This document shows, piece after piece, positions 25,837-36,108 of a stretch of 64,000 nt of DNA (its first letter is position 1; the number at the start of each line of letters is the position of its first letter). Made by a program: the position numbers and the translations under genes. A model generated the notes under the pieces. It searched no databases. It was given only the letters and a program-made list of their open reading frames with translations, and was not told the DNA's origin. Source of the stretch: Azadirachta indica. Taxonomy: Eukaryota > Streptophyta > Magnoliopsida > Sapindales > Meliaceae. Where the stretch lies: the NCBI GenBank assembly GCA_022749755.1, contig CM040440.1:19393269-19457268 (forward strand), read 5' to 3'.

Positions 25837-27078
25837 ATGCTCTTCAAAACCAAAAGCATCTTCTTCTACTTACAAAATCTGCAAACGACATATGGACCCC
25901 CAATAAACCCTAAATTCACCCACCAAATCAAACCCATTTCGAGTCTGAAAGTAGTGTGGCGAAAGGACCGGAAGCTAGACCAAGCCATAGAGAATGACAA
26001 ACAATACAAGCTCTGCGCCCGCGTCGTTAAGGAAGTCCTCAATGAACCGGGTCAAGTCATCCCGCTGCGTTATCTCGAAAAACGCCGCGAAAGATTACGC
26101 CTTAACATAAAAATCAAAACTTTTCTTAACCGATATCCGGGTTTCTTTGACACCTACTATGATCGAATCAAACCCAAATCCGACGCAGTTTTGTTCCTGC
26201 GCCCCAGTGATAGACTCAGAGACTTTCTTGACGAGGAAAGAAAGATACATGATAAAAATGAGCAGTTGCTCGTGGCTAAGTTGTGTAAATTGTTGATGAT
26301 GTCTAAAGATAAACTACTTAGTGTTGATAAATTGGTTCATGTGAAGAGAGAATTTGGGTTTCCTAATGATTTTTTAGTTAATTTAGTGCCTAAACATTCT
26401 AATTACTTTAAGTTAATTGGGTGTCCTGGAGAGGGACAATCATTCCTACAGCTGGAATCTTGGAACCCTGAGTTTGCAAAATCTGTTATTCAGTTGAGAG
26501 CCGAAGAGGAAACTAAGTTAACGGCCATTCATGTTAGACCTAACTTCAATTGGAAGCTACCTCCAGGGTTTTTCTTGAGGAAGGAAATGAGGGAATGGGT
26601 TAGGGATTGGTTAGAGTTAGATTATGTATCTCCATATGAGGATGTGTCAAGTTTAGATCAATCTTCAAGGGAAATGGAGAAAAGAACCGTTGGAGTTTTT
26701 CATGAGCTGTTATCTCTGTCGATTTTGAAGAGGGTCCCTGTGCCTATACTGGGAAAGTTCCGTGATGAGTATAAATTCTCAAATGCTTTTTCAAGTGTAT
26801 TTACAAGGCATTCGGGAATCTTTTACTTGTCACTAAAAGGAGGGATCAAGACTGCAATGCTGAGGGAGGCGTATAAAGATGGTGAGTTGATTGATAGGGA
26901 TCCATTGCTTGAGATTAAAGATAGGTTTGTTGAGTTGTTGGAGGGGGGAAGACAGGAGAGGGCGGACCAGTTGAGGGTGCAGAGGAAGGAGGTTAAGAAG
27001 GACATGGAAATGATGGCCTTGAGAAATGAGGACACGGAGGAAGAATTGGATGAACATGAGTATGATGAACAGATGTGA
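25837..27078 (+). CDS. PORR-domain organellar RNA-binding protein (WTF-like)
   Basis: A 413-residue single-exon protein. The PORR (plant organelle RNA recognition) family promotes group II intron splicing in mitochondria or chloroplasts. The founding member is maize WTF1, and Arabidopsis WTF9 and RPD1 belong here. The N-terminal roughly 30 residues (MLFKTKSIFFYLQ...) are basic/hydrophobic and nearly lack acidic residues, consistent with a mitochondrial presequence. The PORR domain spans about residues 35-360. Typical elements are VWRKDRKLDQAIE at its start, FLNRYPGFF, the LLMMS helix, HVKREFGFPNDF, and later FSNAFSSVFTRHSGIFYLSLKG. The C-terminus (EDTEEELDEHEYDEQM) is strongly acidic. The ATG at 25837 follows an upstream in-frame GTG that was not used. 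Absence of introns is normal for this family. Mitochondrial targeting is an inference. Confidence 0.93.
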   Translation: MLFKTKSIFFYLQNLQTTYGPPINPKFTHQIKPISSLKVVWRKDRKLDQAIENDKQYKLCARVVKEVLNEPGQVIPLRYLEKRRERLRLNIKIKTFLNRYPGFFDTYYDRIKPKSDAVLFLRPSDRLRDFLDEERKIHDKNEQLLVAKLCKLLMMSKDKLLSVDKLVHVKREFGFPNDFLVNLVPKHSNYFKLIGCPGEGQSFLQLESWNPEFAKSVIQLRAEEETKLTAIHVRPNFNWKLPPGFFLRKEMREWVRDWLELDYVSPYEDVSSLDQSSREMEKRTVGVFHELLSLSILKRVPVPILGKFRDEYKFSNAFSSVFTRHSGIFYLSLKGGIKTAMLREAYKDGELIDRDPLLEIKDRFVELLEGGRQERADQLRVQRKEVKKDMEMMALRNEDTEEELDEHEYDEQM

Positions 27079-27155
27079 ATCTGAAAGATGCTATGGAATA
27101 TGATATGATGAGCAAATCTCACAAAGAAAGCCTCAATTACAGGTATAAAAGGTTT

Positions 27156-27161
27156 AATAAA
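27156..27161 (+). terminator. Candidate polyadenylation signal of PORR gene
   Basis: AATAAA about 78 bases after the stop codon. This is plausible, but plant signals are loose. Confidence 0.35.
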
Positions 27162-29120
27162 GTTGGAATGGTTGTCCATATTCTGCTGAATATTTTATCT
27201 TAAAAAATTTCTGCTATTCTGAGTGATAGTTGTCACCTTGTCTATTACTTTTTGCATATATATTTTATAGTCCACTGCCGAGCAGACTGATAATAATTAT
27301 TATAAGAATGTTGAAGTCATTGAATTCTGTATATGGTGTTGTTAAAATTGCTCACCTTGTTTCAACCATCGGTTCTCATGCTCTACAAATTTTCTGTCTC
27401 ACAAGGGTCAACTTAGCTGTTGGTTTGTCTATTTCTGCATGCAATCTGTTATATTAGATAGGATGCTGACTCCTAGAATTTGTTTCCTTATTTCTAAAAG
27501 CTGTTTCTGTTATATACCTGAATGCTTCCAACATCCTTTCAAAGTCACATGCGCTCTGATATTTTGCATCTGATTACCACTAATATTGCACTTCTGATCA
27601 TGCATAACATTAATTCAAAGTCTCATGTGCTCTTGTTATGTGGCTCTATTGTGCCATCTTTTGTTTTTGGAAATTATTAAGGCCTTGTGTTGTCGATTGT
27701 GCTTTGGGAATTTAGTAAACAATCTAATGATTTTTAATAAATGTCATGCATTCTCAGTTTCTCAATTTTTAGTTTTGAGTTTGATTGTTGTCTATCAAAT
27801 TTTTTGAGATCAATGAATTTAGGACATGAAGGCAACTATGATGCTGCCTGTGTAGCTTGATAGTTGGATTTCTATATGCCTGTTATTTTACAACGTTAAC
27901 TTTTTCGTGATTGTTAATCCTGTTGTGGCTTGTTCTGATTCATTGGCATTACTGGAAACATGTATTAGAATCATTTTAATCCCATCAACACATGGCTGCT
28001 TGTCATCTCTCTCAGGTTTTAATCTTGTGCACTTCTCTTTTGGGAGACAGAAAGCATATTAGCTGGATGCTATTTGAATTATGGGATTCTGCTGAAGATT
28101 TGAATGTTCAAAGAATCGGTGTAAATGGATTCTCATGCTCTTGTTCACACTTTTGTTTGTCTCACTTGCAGCAATTAGCCAACAATAGATGCCAAACCTG
28201 GTTGTTTTCTGCAAAGACCAGTTGGAATCGGATATTTAGTTGTTGTGAGAAGTGCAGCAGATGGTTTGTGAAGATAGTTAATATCATGGCAGCGAGAGCG
28301 TGTTTGATTCATCAGAAAGTTAATGCTATGGTTAGGTTTGTCAGGGATAAATAAGATTGGCAATGATTGTGCTTGCCTACAAAATAGCAATCAAAGTGAT
28401 GTTTTTTCATTTAACCTGACTATGCCTGTACTATGGAAGCAATCTTTGCGGCTTATGCTCTCGTTTTTGTACATTGACTTTACAGTCTTACTTTTAAAAG
28501 GGTACTGTGGCTCAAATTTTGCATTAATCATCAGCTTGTAATGTATTTTAAACACGATAATATTTTGTTAACTTATGATTATAATGGTATTGTTCTACCA
28601 CTTGATGCAGAAATTTATTAATCAACTGCTGGGTTTTCCTCAAAAGACACAGAATCCCGCTTCACACTTGATTGGTTGCACTTAATGGGTAAAAGAATTT
28701 ATGCGGGTGCATTTGGTTTTCTTTTTCATTTCCATCTTCAGATTTGATCGAACGCAATCCAGTTGCGAGCGTTCCATATACTACGTTCTTGACTGTCCTT
28801 TTTGCAGAGTAATTGCGTTTAATATTCTGGAAAACAGAGAAATTCTTTTGAGTCAGCTAGCTTAAAATATTTTCCTCCAGAAGTCTCTCCTCTTCTCAGC
28901 GTGCATATTTAGTAGGAAAAAGGTTGTTGGCATGCAACACCCAATCAGTACGTCACCTGAAAAAAATGGCCACACAAAGTGAATGAGACCTACACAACCA
29001 ATCAGAACCTGAAATCCTTCCATAATATCACTCACTCCATTGATCATTGCCATTTTTTAATTATTCAAAACCCGCAAAAATTTCTAACAAACAAAAACAG
29101 GAAAACTATGAATGCACGGG

Positions 29121-29129
29121 TATAAATAG
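29121..29129 (+). promoter_or_regulatory. TATA box for the eight-cysteine protein gene
   Basis: TATAAATAG, a near-consensus plant TATA box, lies 47 bases upstream of the start codon, implying a short 5' leader. Confidence 0.65.
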
Positions 29130-29167
29130 AAGCAAGAACCGGTCCTGTTAAGTCAAAGATAGATGCT

Positions 29168-29764
29168 ATGGAAAGAGACAAGATTATTCCAATAGCAATC
29201 TTTGTGATAGTCTTGGCAGTCCTTCCCAGGATGAAATGCCAACTAAGGCCAAGGCCACTACCGCTACCGTTTCCTCTACCGCCGCCCAGGCCTCTATGTG
29301 CCTCCCAGTTCTCACTAGCGAACTATGCATGTGGAATGCTGCCATACAGCCCAGCCCCACCTGTATCACCTCCTCCACCCCCTCATCATCCTCACCCACC
29401 ACCCAAACATCCTCATCATCCGCCACCTAAACATCCTCATCACGGTGGTGATGATGATGATGACAATGACGACAGCGATCGTCATGGTGGTGGTGGTGAT
29501 AATGATAACAATGACGGCAATTATAACGATGAATTAGAAGATAGAATCGGTCATTCTTACAGGCATGGACACGGCCACAGACACAGAAACACACCCGAGG
29601 AAGGAAATTGTTGCCGTTGGTTGAAGGAGATTGATTCTGAGTGCGTCTGTGACTTGCTTGTTCGTTTACCCGTCTTCCTTGCGAGGCCTGTGCACGCTTA
29701 CAGTGTCATTGTTGATGGCGCTTGCAACGTTACATATACTTGTAGTGGACGGCTAAGACCATAA
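29168..29764 (+). CDS. Secreted eight-cysteine (LTP/AAI-like) protein with Pro/His/Asp-rich insertion
   Basis: A 198-residue intronless protein. Residues about 6-24 form a signal peptide (IIPIAIFVIVLAVLP). The mature part carries the eight-cysteine motif of the hydrophobic-protein/lipid-transfer/2S-albumin superfamily: C44, C55, the CC pair at 148-149, CVC at 159-161, then C186 and C192. The unusual feature is the 92-residue gap between Cys55 and Cys148, where classical LTPs have about 10-20. It contains a proline-rich run, repeated PPPKHPHH units (about 70-92), an Asp/Asn/Gly-rich stretch (about 95-122) and a His/Arg-rich stretch (about 129-140). The C-terminal part has one Asn-X-Thr site (NVT). 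Predicted apoplastic or wall location. Ligand unknown. A similar Arabidopsis subgroup with CCRWL and CDLL motifs exists, but its role is unclear. Confidence 0.85.
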   Translation: MERDKIIPIAIFVIVLAVLPRMKCQLRPRPLPLPFPLPPPRPLCASQFSLANYACGMLPYSPAPPVSPPPPPHHPHPPPKHPHHPPPKHPHHGGDDDDDNDDSDRHGGGGDNDNNDGNYNDELEDRIGHSYRHGHGHRHRNTPEEGNCCRWLKEIDSECVCDLLVRLPVFLARPVHAYSVIVDGACNVTYTCSGRLRP

Positions 29765-31575
29765 AGCTTACATTCCTGGTTGATTATAGATGTTGTGTTC
29801 TTCCGAATTTATTTTATTATCTGTTTTTACCATGTTTGATGTGAACATGTATTCTATATAAGGTCAGTTTAGCTTGTTATTAGTACGGTACCGCTTGCAG
29901 TTTATTTCTATCCAATCTTACTTGTGATAACTGTACCGTTTTCATAGCTAAATTACTTACAGGGGCTGCTGTTTGAAAAATGTCTATGCATCTAAATGTC
30001 AGATGAATAAAAATAAGATTTGCTAGTCGAAAACATAGTTTGATCAAAGAGAGGATTGCATCAGATCAGATGTTTGCTTTGACTGCAGGACTGTAAGTTT
30101 CAAAATTTTCTACCATTTCATTGAGAGATGGATTCTACTTCCATTTCAAATATTACACTACATCCAAGAGATGAGATGACGTGTAGAATATTTTCCAAAG
30201 ATATATAGTGAGTGATTGACAAAAAGTTTTATTCAAAGTTTACTCTTTCATCTTCAAAACGAATAATTGACTTCTTACAATTTGCTGTACTACCTTGTCT
30301 CTTATATATTCATTCCCTTTCGTAAGAAACTTTATATTTATTATATTTTTTCGTGCTTTAAAATAAAAAAATTTCATAGAAGAAAAACAAACATCTTTAG
30401 TATATGGAAGAATCTCTTCTCTTCTCTTCTCTTTTTGTGGTGGTCCAGAACCAGAACCAGAATCTATCTGCACATCTTGCATCTTTGAATGAAAGCCAAC
30501 CACAATGCCTCTGTTTTTTTTTTCCTTTCTGGTTTCTTTTCATTTTTCTAGCTACACCCATTATTATTTAATGCTTATCAAACTCGGTGAAAGAGTTTGT
30601 TATGACGTTTCCTCGGTTATTTGTTGACCGAAGACAAAGAAAATAGGATAACATTGTTAACCATTTTCCCCTTTTTAAATTAATAAGTATCTAATTATGA
30701 TTAACTACCATGAAGTTGAAGTGGAAGCTTGGGAAAAGCATGGATTCTCTAAGAAAGGTAAACCTTATCCAACTAGCTGCTTAAAAGTTGACAGTGATTG
30801 ATCGAGTAAGACACATACTATCCTGAAGTGATTATGTTTTGACCATTGTGTTTTCTTTCCCTTTCTCTAATGGGTCCATGAGAAATTTTTTCTTAAGAAT
30901 GATCAAATTATAAATAATCAAATAAAAATAAATTTATATAGGTAATGGCGGAGTCAAGTGGCATGAAAAAGACACTGGTTTTTGGATAGAACTCAACAAA
31001 ATGAACAAATTGTTGTGTTCTACTTTTGAATTCTGATCCTATTTTCCACTCATATAGAGTAATGCACTTACTCAGAACAAACAAAAAGTCTAATATATAC
31101 GATCTTTTTTATTCCCCAAATACACATGCACATCTCTTTATTTCATTTCAGTGATATATAATTTAATTGCGATAAGCAAAAAGGAGTTGGGAATCTTGAG
31201 CAATCGTGTTCGTGATCGTGGGTTGGCACCACTGCTGGGTCCTGATCTTTCACTTGATCGATGTGATATATCAAAGTCAAATAATGTTAATAATTTCGTA
31301 CCCACTGATACTACGGAAAGTCAGCGCCTTCTCTGTACGGCTTTATGCTCTTTCCTGCGGTGGATTGTAGCCGCTCCTCTGCTAGAATTAATTATTTTTA
31401 TAACGATTTTATGATAACATAAAACATAAATATCGTAAAGATAAACGCTGTTATAATATAATAATTGATGGTGAAGACAAAAATGAACCATGAGATAGTA
31501 TCTTCTTTTTTTTTTTTTTAATTGATTATTAGTAACATCAAAATTGATATTTGCTTTTTTGTTGTTTATGATTAA
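29765..31575. other. Intergenic region between eight-cysteine gene and IPT
   Basis: 3' UTR with an AATAAA at 30006-30011, then AT-rich sequence with a TCTTCTCTTCTC stretch near 30414-30432. The genes on either side are convergent. No further gene recognised. Confidence 0.45.
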
Positions 31576-32544
31576 TTATGCAACAAGGCATTTTGTATTA
31601 TGATCTCGATCTCTAATGGCTTTCACTGGAGCTGGGACCTCCCTGGAGAAATTGTACAGAAATTCTGCCACTATGGTAGTGCTTGGGCCGGCCACAAGCT
31701 TTTCCCACGCTTCATCCGCTGCTTTACCACGCTTCCGAAACACTTCTGTTGCATCCAAACGATGTATATTCCAGCCTTTGATGTTTCTAAGCCGACGTAT
31801 CTTCTCCAATTGTTTACATGCCAGTTTGCATGTATTATCTTTTATTTCTTGAATGGCTTCTCTTAACATTTTAGCTCGATTTTCTTTGTCCAGATATGGT
31901 TCTGCTCTGAAATACAGATCAAACTCTGGTACTCCGATTGCTTTTCTAATTCCCTTTGAATAATCTGCGTTGGGATCAAAGAATTTTCTCACTTCATCCA
32001 CCATTCCGTTTTCCACCATCCTGTCAACTCTGTCAGAAACAAATGAATGTAAAACTGGCATTGATACATCAACCCAGAGGAAACAACAATCATATTTTGA
32101 TCGCAATCTGTAACCGTCATCGTCAACTAAAGCTTCGATGTACGAATTGGAGCCTCCAACGATTAATGGGAGCAAGCCTTGATGCAAAGTTGATTCAATG
32201 GCAACTGAAGCCATGTCACAGAAATTTTTTGCTGTAAAATCTGAATTAGGATCAAGTATTCCAAGCAAATGGTGAGGGACTCCACGCTGCTCTTTCTTAG
32301 TGATCTTGTTGGTCACTATGTCGAGTCCCTCATACACTTGCATTTTATCAGAATTTATGATTTCTGCAGGAAATCGAGTTGCAAGGTCGATGGAGAGGCG
32401 TGATTTTCCTGTTCCAGTCGCCCCCATTACGATCAAGACCTTGTCTTTTTGTAGCCTGGGAAGATAAAGATCCATTTTCAGCCGACCTGTAGTTAATTCC
32501 ACTGCAGGTGTCGTTTGATTCAGCATTAGCATAGAAATGCTCAT
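31576..32544 (-). CDS. IPT3: Adenylate isopentenyltransferase (cytokinin synthase), IPT3-like
   Basis: Transfers a dimethylallyl group to the N6 of ATP/ADP, the first committed step of cytokinin synthesis. It is 322 residues from the ATG at 32544, a normal IPT length, with no intron in the coding region, as in the plant adenylate IPTs. Motifs: P-loop GATGTGKS at 41-48, then AEIINSDKMQVY, VTNKIT and GVPHHLLG, the substrate-binding segment LLPLIVGGSNSYIEAL, and GIRKAIGVPEF. The C-terminus is CLVA, a CaaX-type prenylation box. Arabidopsis IPT3 is known to be farnesylated, which is the reason for the IPT3 assignment. Upstream in-frame sequence (to 32700) translates a TA repeat and includes splice-acceptor-like TTTTGCAG. 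A 5' UTR intron at about 32595-32713 is inferred, so the start at MSISML was chosen. Confidence 0.9.
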   Translation of the reverse strand: MSISMLMLNQTTPAVELTTGRLKMDLYLPRLQKDKVLIVMGATGTGKSRLSIDLATRFPAEIINSDKMQVYEGLDIVTNKITKKEQRGVPHHLLGILDPNSDFTAKNFCDMASVAIESTLHQGLLPLIVGGSNSYIEALVDDDGYRLRSKYDCCFLWVDVSMPVLHSFVSDRVDRMVENGMVDEVRKFFDPNADYSKGIRKAIGVPEFDLYFRAEPYLDKENRAKMLREAIQEIKDNTCKLACKQLEKIRRLRNIKGWNIHRLDATEVFRKRGKAADEAWEKLVAGPSTTIVAEFLYNFSREVPAPVKAIRDRDHNTKCLVA

Positions 32545-32639
32545 GTTGAAGTTGGACCTGTTTGACCAAGTAATAAAACAAGTTAGTGTCTTCCCTGCAA
32601 AACAGAGGAAGAGTGAGAAAAATATATGCATATATTGAT

Positions 32640-32697
32640 CAATTAATATTTTATAATATATATGTATATATATATATATGTATATATATATATAAAT
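32640..32697. repeat. TA microsatellite in probable IPT 5' UTR intron
   Basis: Interrupted TA repeat (with TATG units) upstream of the IPT coding region on the minus strand, inside a short interval flanked by donor-like and acceptor-like sequences. Confidence 0.75.
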
Positions 32698-33691
32698 CAT
32701 TGCCGAAACTCACTCTTTAAACTTGGCACGGCAAATCGAAAAGTTGTGAAATCTCTGGAAAGGAAGCAGAAATTAAGACAAAATATTTTCTCTTTAGAGT
32801 TGAGGACAAGAGAGAGGTGATGAGAATTAGCTGGTGCTGGGCTCTGAATTTAAAGGCAAGAACAAATGTGCATGTCAACTGGAGTCACTTTCTATTTCGG
32901 TCAACTTTTTTGGCAGGGAAAAGTGCTTTTAAAAGTATTCCCTAAGAGTTTATTTCTTGTTTAATCTTAATTATAAGCTTAAACAGGTTGATGAATGATG
33001 GTATATTATTAATTATAATGATCTTGACGGTACAGTAACATGGAAAGTCAGGCATTTTCCGGGAAAGCAGTGGGCAGAGATGATTGTTCTAATATATATA
33101 TATGTATGTATATATCTGTGACTTGGATAATTTCTGTAGATAGATAATTAGATACGTAGTTGTTCATATAGTTTTAGCAAATTGAGGAAGGAATATGATT
33201 AAATTAAGCTTAATTTGTCTTTCATTGGCAGCATTTGTTATCATTAAGTGACTTTCCACGCATGCCGTTGTTCAAGATAGTCTACAAAATTCTCCTTAAA
33301 ATTTTTTTAAGGAATGGAAATTTCTTGTTATCACTATATGCTTTTTTGCACTTTAAAGCCATGTAAAGTAACATTAGTTAAATAAATATATAATATTTCA
33401 TTATGTTTTCTGTTTGCCAATGACAGTTACACTTAAAATTTTGATAAGGATGAACAAGAAAAAAAAAAAAAAGGAGAATGCTGTAATCAGAGTTGTAAGG
33501 ACGGACAGTACTTTGATTCTGAAACGGAAGCCAGGCCAAAGGCTACTATTGTCTTGAAGAAGAATCTTGTAAAGGAAAGACAAAAGCTACTGTACTGGCT
33601 GGACTCAACTGTTAATGGAGTCTTTTTGCTTGCAAAATCTGATTCCTTCAAGCAAGTGGAGAATGATCATATGAACTGGACACGACGTTTT

Positions 33692-33721
33692 TGGCTTGGC
33701 CTGGCCTGGCCTGGCCTGGCC
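33692..33721. repeat. GGCCT pentanucleotide repeat
   Basis: Five or six tandem GGCCT units, unusually GC-rich for this AT-rich region. They are followed 300 bases later by a separate TTCCA pentanucleotide repeat (34010-34040). Confidence 0.85.
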
Positions 33722-35381
33722 TGTTCTTGCCTTGGCATCAAACAACAATTGCTTTGATAGTAAATTTACAGTTCAAAGTTTCAATCAACATCAAGGAATA
33801 AGCAATTATCAATGTCCACTCGCAAAAATATTCTGCAGCATAAACAAAAACCATCAAATGCTGCTATCACAACCCATGAATTCCCAAGCTTCTCTGCTTG
33901 GTCCCTTTGGTATAATAATTTTCGGTAGATTTATATGCACATTTTCCATTTACGGGGTTTTGTTTTTCCTGTGCGTGTGCGGGTCTCCGAAACATTTGTC
34001 GGCCAGATAATTCCATTCCATTCCATTCCAATCCAATCCATGTAAGTCTCTAGGTAGGTAGCTAGGACTAGATAGCTAAGCAACGCAACCTGAAGAGGAG
34101 CGGTGATCATTGATCAATGGTACTGGTATTGTTATTTTGTGGCTATAATATGTACATATATGTAAATAGCTGAAGCTAGGTACGACTGGATTGAGCGTGC
34201 AATTGCCGAAAGGCTATGCTAAAATGACCTCTCATCTAATTTTTGTTTGTTTGCGGTGAAGTGATCCATTTAACCCTGGTTCTGTATTCATCCAAATTCC
34301 TTAATTTGTTTTTTATCCCAGAGAGCACGCATCCGATCGAGATTCATCTATCTGGGTCTCGAACGTTAATATAATTGGTCAGCAGTAAGAAAGCACACTC
34401 TAAATTCTTCTAGATATCTATCTGTCGCTGTCATGTTGTGTATCACAATCAGACGTTAATGATTGCATGAGAATGAGAATAAGAATGTACAGGAAAATGC
34501 TTATTTGTGAACAGGTATTCGGTGTCGTGTCAAGTAAGGTGGATTTATCACGCGACCGGAACTTTAGGGATATAACATTCTTCACATCACAAATAGTGTT
34601 TAGACAGACATAATTGAAATTAATTTTCAGCTTTCCATTGTATGCGTGTCAATCATTCATGATCAAGCTAGCACGAGAGAAAATGGCCTACGTAATCTTG
34701 GGGGAATTAATGGAATTAATAGCTTGGGGGTTTTGGCTTTTGGCTAAAAATCTGAGAGAATTTAAGGGAGGGATCATGAAATGAAAATCCATAATATTAG
34801 AAATATTATGCTTCTGTCGCTTTGCATGCATGATATAATATTGTTAAAGATAGGAGTAGGACCACAACTGCATGCGCTGACCCTCTCCCCAAGTTGTTCT
34901 TCCTTTTTAATCTTTAGTCTTGTGTCTTTTAGTATTCTGTTGTGTCATTTTGATGCTCCCGAATTAGATACAGCATATATATATATATATATATATAATA
35001 AAGTAGATGATGATATCAAAAATTGTAATTTTAATATCTCATAATAAAAATTCAATTCTTCTTACTTTTTTGTAAGAAAAATTTTTTTTTAGTACTTCTT
35101 TAAAAAAAATTTTAAAATTACAAATTCAAATATGTTTCCCATTCTTATAAGAATCTTGATAAATTACGATTTTCTTGAATGATATTAGTTGAATATTTTT
35201 GAGCAGACACGATTTGACTAGAACTTGTCTTCGATCAAACTAATCAAATCCCATCTAGATCGAATAGATTTTTAGACTCACTGGCACGCGGCTTATTGAC
35301 TCCTTAGACTTCAGGCTATTCTCCTAAACAATAGATATCTGTAAAACAATGCCATTGTGACTAAAGCTTTAGAGAGTAATA

Positions 35382-35982
35382 TGTCACGCCCCGTGTGAAC
35401 AGTGACTTATGACGAGACTTTGTACGTGTAACACTTGTGCGAGAAAAAATTCAAAACAAGCGAGCATGTGAGTTTTGGTTGGATGGCTTTGTGGCAGATT
35501 GGATTGAGTGGGCAATGAAACATTTGGACCAAGAATCCATGCATTCTTCCTTATTAGTATTGTTGTAAATAAAGCCCAATGTTAGCTCAATTAGCCCAAC
35601 TTCTAAAATGGTGATCCAATTGTCTCAAGTTCTAAAATTGTACAGATAGCACTACATTTTTTTACTATTGTATAGATATTTTTTAAAACATTTCTAGAAG
35701 ACCAATTTTATTCCTCGAAAGCGTATTGTGAGGTGCAATATTTCCCGTCCATTGTATATAAACTTTTCAATAAAAGGTGAGGCCTCATTTGGCCAAACTA
35801 AGCAATCAAAGTAATAAACTTGAGTTGTATAAGTTCTTTTCACTTAAATTCTTTGTGCTTTTTCTTCTTCTTTTGTTTAAAACTTTCGATTTAGCGTATT
35901 GTGAGTGTCGAAAACTTACTTAGCGAACGAAGTTGCTAAGTACTGTACTGTTGAAGCGAGTGAAGAGAGTGAGGTCATGACA
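35382..35982 (+). repeat. Left LTR of the Ty3/gypsy element
   Basis: 601 bases, TG...CA ends. It matches the right LTR along most of its length (for example CAAGCGAGCATGTGAGTTTT against CAAGCGGGCATGTGAGTTTT) with many substitutions, so the insertion is old. A TATATAAA-like core and AATAAA-like signal are in its second half. Confidence 0.85.
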
Positions 35983-35998
35983 GTTGGTATTAGAGCTC
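35983..35998 (+). promoter_or_regulatory. Primer binding site of the retroelement
   Basis: TTGGTATTAGAGCTC directly follows the left LTR. It resembles the TGGTATCAGAGC site complementary to initiator methionine tRNA, with a C-to-T change. Confidence 0.65.
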
Positions 35999-36108
35999 AA
36001 AGTTGAAGCAAAGAACCTTGTTGAGGGAGCTTCTGAAATCAAAGTTGTGTGGGGGAAACTCTGTCGAAAAGAATAGCCAACATTTTCGACATTACCATGA
36101 CAAGTGAG

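Larger units (their letters stand above)
27079..29167. other. Intergenic region between PORR and eight-cysteine protein genes
   Basis: T-rich sequence with several short open frames (60-120 codons) that contain no recognisable domain. Part may be 3' UTR of the PORR gene. The core promoter of the next gene is at its right end. No separate gene is supported. Confidence 0.4.
32545..35381. other. Intergenic DNA upstream of IPT, with simple repeats
   Basis: Contains the IPT 5' leader and promoter (about 32545-33400). Also a pentanucleotide TGGCC repeat at about 33692-33721, an ATTCC/AATCC repeat at about 34010-34040, and a TA run at 34974-34996. No coding gene is supported. Confidence 0.5.

Noticed and set aside
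26823..27179. 118-codon open frame on the minus strand opposite the PORR gene
   Set aside because: A shadow of the PORR coding strand. No domain, and its codon composition is explained by the sense gene.
27992..28354. 120-codon open frame downstream of the PORR gene
   Set aside because: No recognisable domain and no start context or splice support. It could be 3' UTR or intergenic.
29184..29537. Several overlapping open frames across the eight-cysteine gene
   Set aside because: They are low-complexity shadows of the Pro/His/Asp-rich region. Only the + frame from 29168 has a signal peptide and the cysteine pattern.
31151..31414. 87-codon open frame between the eight-cysteine gene and IPT
   Set aside because: No similarity to a known family and no promoter signal seen. 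Likely chance.
32545..32700. N-terminal extension of IPT (Ile-Tyr repeats)
   Set aside because: The reading comes from a TA repeat and contains splice-acceptor-like TTTTGCAG. The conserved IPT sequence is fully covered from 32544.
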